From: Auanema rhodensis
Taxonomy: Eukaryota; Nematoda; Chromadorea; Rhabditida; Rhabditidae
Assembly: GCA_964057225.1 (NCBI GenBank)
Contig: OZ059894.1
Coordinates: 21,792,476-21,856,475 of the forward strand
Direction: 5' to 3'
Length of the DNA stretch: 64,000 nt
A model generated the notes under the pieces. That model made no database searches. It was given only the letters and a program-made list of their open reading frames with translations, and was not told the origin of the DNA. The position numbers and the translations under genes are program-made. Positions 62,452 to 64,000 of this stretch are shown in pieces. The first letter of the stretch is position 1; each line of letters begins with the position of its first letter.

Positions 62452-64000
62452 TCACCCTGAAGAATTAATTTTTTCGTTGAATAACATTGTCCATCGTCTT
62501 TGCCTTGAAAAAAGGAATCTAAAAACATCTACTTTTTGCTAAATTATTCTGAAATTTTTCGAAAAAATTTTTGTCAAAATGTTTTTGGAAGCAATGTTGA
62601 GTGTACATGGAAACTCAACATACACTAATGCATCATTTTTCAAACGATCATAACTAATTTTTGTATTAAGCGTTTCTCAATGTAGTATAGTGCATTCGAT
62701 GCGGATTTTTAAGCTGCGTCGATCTGTGTTATCAGATTTGCGCTAGCTTAAAAATGCACCGAGATATCAACTGATATAAGTTCACACTTATATCCTCGAT
62801 TTTCACCCTGAAGAATTATTTTTTTCGTTGAATAACATTGTCCATCGTCCTTGCCTTGAAAAATGAAATCTAAAAACATCTACTTTTTGCTAAATTATTT
62901 TGAAATTTTTCGAAAAAAGTTTTGTCAAAATGTTTTTGGAAGCAATGTTGAGTGTACATGGAAACTCAACATACACTAATGCATCATTTTTCAAACGATC
63001 ATAACTAATTTTTGTATCAAGCGTTTCTCAATGTAGTATAGTGCATTCGATGCGGATTTTTAAGCTGCGTCGATCTGTGTTATCAGATTTGCGCTAGCTT
63101 AAAAATGCACCGAGATATCAACTGATATAAGTTCACACTTATATCCTCGATTTTCACCCTGAAGAATTAATTTTTTCGTTGAATAACATTGTCCATCGTC
63201 TTTGCCTTGAAAAAAGGAATCTAAAAACATCTACTTTTTGCTAAATTATTCTGAAATTTTTCGAAAAAATTTTTGTCAAAATGTTTTTGGAAGCAATGTT
63301 GAGTGTACATGGAAACTCAACATACACTAATGCATCATTTTTCAAACGATCATAACTAATTTTTGTATTAAGCGTTTCTCAATGTAGTATAGTGCATTCG
63401 ATGCGGATTTTTAAGCTGCGTCGATCTGTGTTATCAGATTTGCGCTAGCTTAAAAATGCACCGAGATATCAACTGATATAAGTTCACACTTATATCCTCG
63501 ATTTTCACCCTGAAGAATTAATTTTTTCGTTGAATAACATTGTCCATCGTCTTTGCCTTGAAAAAAGGAATCTAAAAACATCTACTTTTTGCTAAATTAT
63601 TCTGAAATTTTTCGAAAAAATTTTTGTCAAAATGTTTTTGGAAGCAATGTTGAGTGTACATGGAAACTCAACATACACTAATGCATCATTTTTCAAACGA
63701 TCATAACTAATTTTTGTATTAAGCGTTTCTCAATGTAGTATAGTGCATTCGATGCGGATTTTTAAGCTGCGTCGATCTGTGTTATCAGATTTGCGCTAGC
63801 TTAAAAATGCACCGAGATATCAACTGATACAAGTTCACACTTATATCCTCGATTTTCACCCTGAAGAATTAATTTTTTCGTTGAATAACATTGTCTATCG
63901 TCTTTGCCTTGAAAAATGGAATCTAAAAACATCTACTTTTTGCTAAATTATTTTGAAATTTTTCGAAAAAATTTTTGTCAAAATGTTTTTGGAAGCAATG
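62101..64000 (+). repeat. Block repeated at +2808 bp, copy 2 (runs off edge)
   Basis: This repeats the variant order of 59293-61192 up to the right edge. The corresponding position one 15-monomer period earlier (57187 onward) has a different order, so the array switches from the 15-monomer pattern to an 8-monomer pattern at about 62.5 kb. The block probably continues outside the window. Confidence 0.85.

Larger units (their letters stand above)
828..64000 (+). repeat. 351-bp tandem satellite array, main body
   Basis: There are 179 complete head-to-tail copies of a 351-bp monomer plus a 243-bp partial copy at the left (828-1070) and a 145-bp partial copy at the right edge (63856-64000). By eye, neighbouring copies differ at only a few to roughly ten sites. 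Differences are almost all substitutions shared by subsets of copies; only seven length changes were found. Monomer landmarks: T-run at 18-23, A-run at 57-62, the palindrome TTTTTCGAAAAA at 104-115 followed by a T-run at 117-121, and inverted repeats at 143-170, 254-304, 313-326 and 322-343. The monomer has about 12 CpG sites. No gene, transposon or unique sequence interrupts it. The organisation is that of a heterochromatic satellite. A centromeric role is inference and cannot be shown from sequence alone. Confidence 0.98.
36832..64000 (+). repeat. Variant domain 3: gatacaag and gtccttgcc copies
   Basis: From 37157 on, many copies carry T326C (gatacaag). From about 37.5 kb four other diagnostic forms appear repeatedly: gaattattttttt with gtccttgcc, aacgttgtctatc, ttgaaaaatgga with gtctatc, and attctg with tgaaaaaagga. 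The forms follow each other in a limited set of orders, giving trimers and longer ordered blocks. Copies look more uniform here than in the left half, consistent with more recent amplification. Confidence 0.8.

Noticed and set aside
1071-64000. CRISPR array
   Set aside because: Regular spacing alone suggests it, but the whole 351-bp unit is repeated and there are no unique spacers between short repeats.
1-64000. Assignment to a named satellite family or species
   Set aside because: The 351-bp length is close to several known insect satellites of about 360 bp, but I could not match the sequence to any of them from memory. A search of satellite databases with the consensus would decide.

Overview
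The whole 64 kb window is satellite DNA. One AT-rich monomer of 351 bp (about 31% G+C by hand count of one copy) is repeated head to tail from end to end with no unrelated sequence between copies. I see no gene, RNA gene, transposon insertion, telomere repeat or unique spacer. Such an array is typical of eukaryotic constitutive heterochromatin (centromeric, pericentromeric or subtelomeric). The simple AT-rich monomer, rich in A-tracts and dyads, would suit an insect or other arthropod, but the species cannot be named from this sequence and I did not recognise the satellite family.

I number the monomer so that position 1 is the first base of tcaccctgaagaatt on the + strand. In the + strand array, copies start at 1071, 1422, 1773, 2124, then 2463 + 351k up to 14397, 14721 + 351k up to 22443, 22793 + 351k up to 24197, 24547 + 351k up to 48415, 48765 + 351k up to 50871, 51221, 51572, 51923, and 52273 + 351k up to 63856. 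That gives 179 complete copies plus partial copies at both ends. The phase shifts are exactly accounted for by seven small deletions.

Layout: (1) 1-827 is the same satellite in inverted orientation, about 2.4 copies. (2) A clean inversion junction lies at 827/828, with no inserted sequence. (3) 828 to about 17.5 kb is dominated by copies carrying T210G (aatttgtgtattaag). (4) About 17.5-36.8 kb is a mosaic of several monomer subtypes. (5) About 36.8-64 kb is marked by a T326C change (gatacaag) and three further diagnostic variants.

Higher-order structure overlies the monomers. Diagnostic variants recur at exact multiples of 351 bp: dimers (702 bp) in three separate places, a trimer (1053 bp), and blocks repeated at offsets of 5, 6, 7, 8, 10, 13 and 15 monomers. 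The clearest is a run of 13 monomers at 52624-57186 repeated in the same order at 57889-62451 (offset 5265 bp). This pattern is what repeated unequal exchange or amplification of multi-monomer segments produces.

Each monomer also carries four inverted repeats able to form hairpins, three of them packed into its last 100 bp. The short open frames in the window (63-65 codons) are chance openings in single monomer variants and are not annotated as genes.
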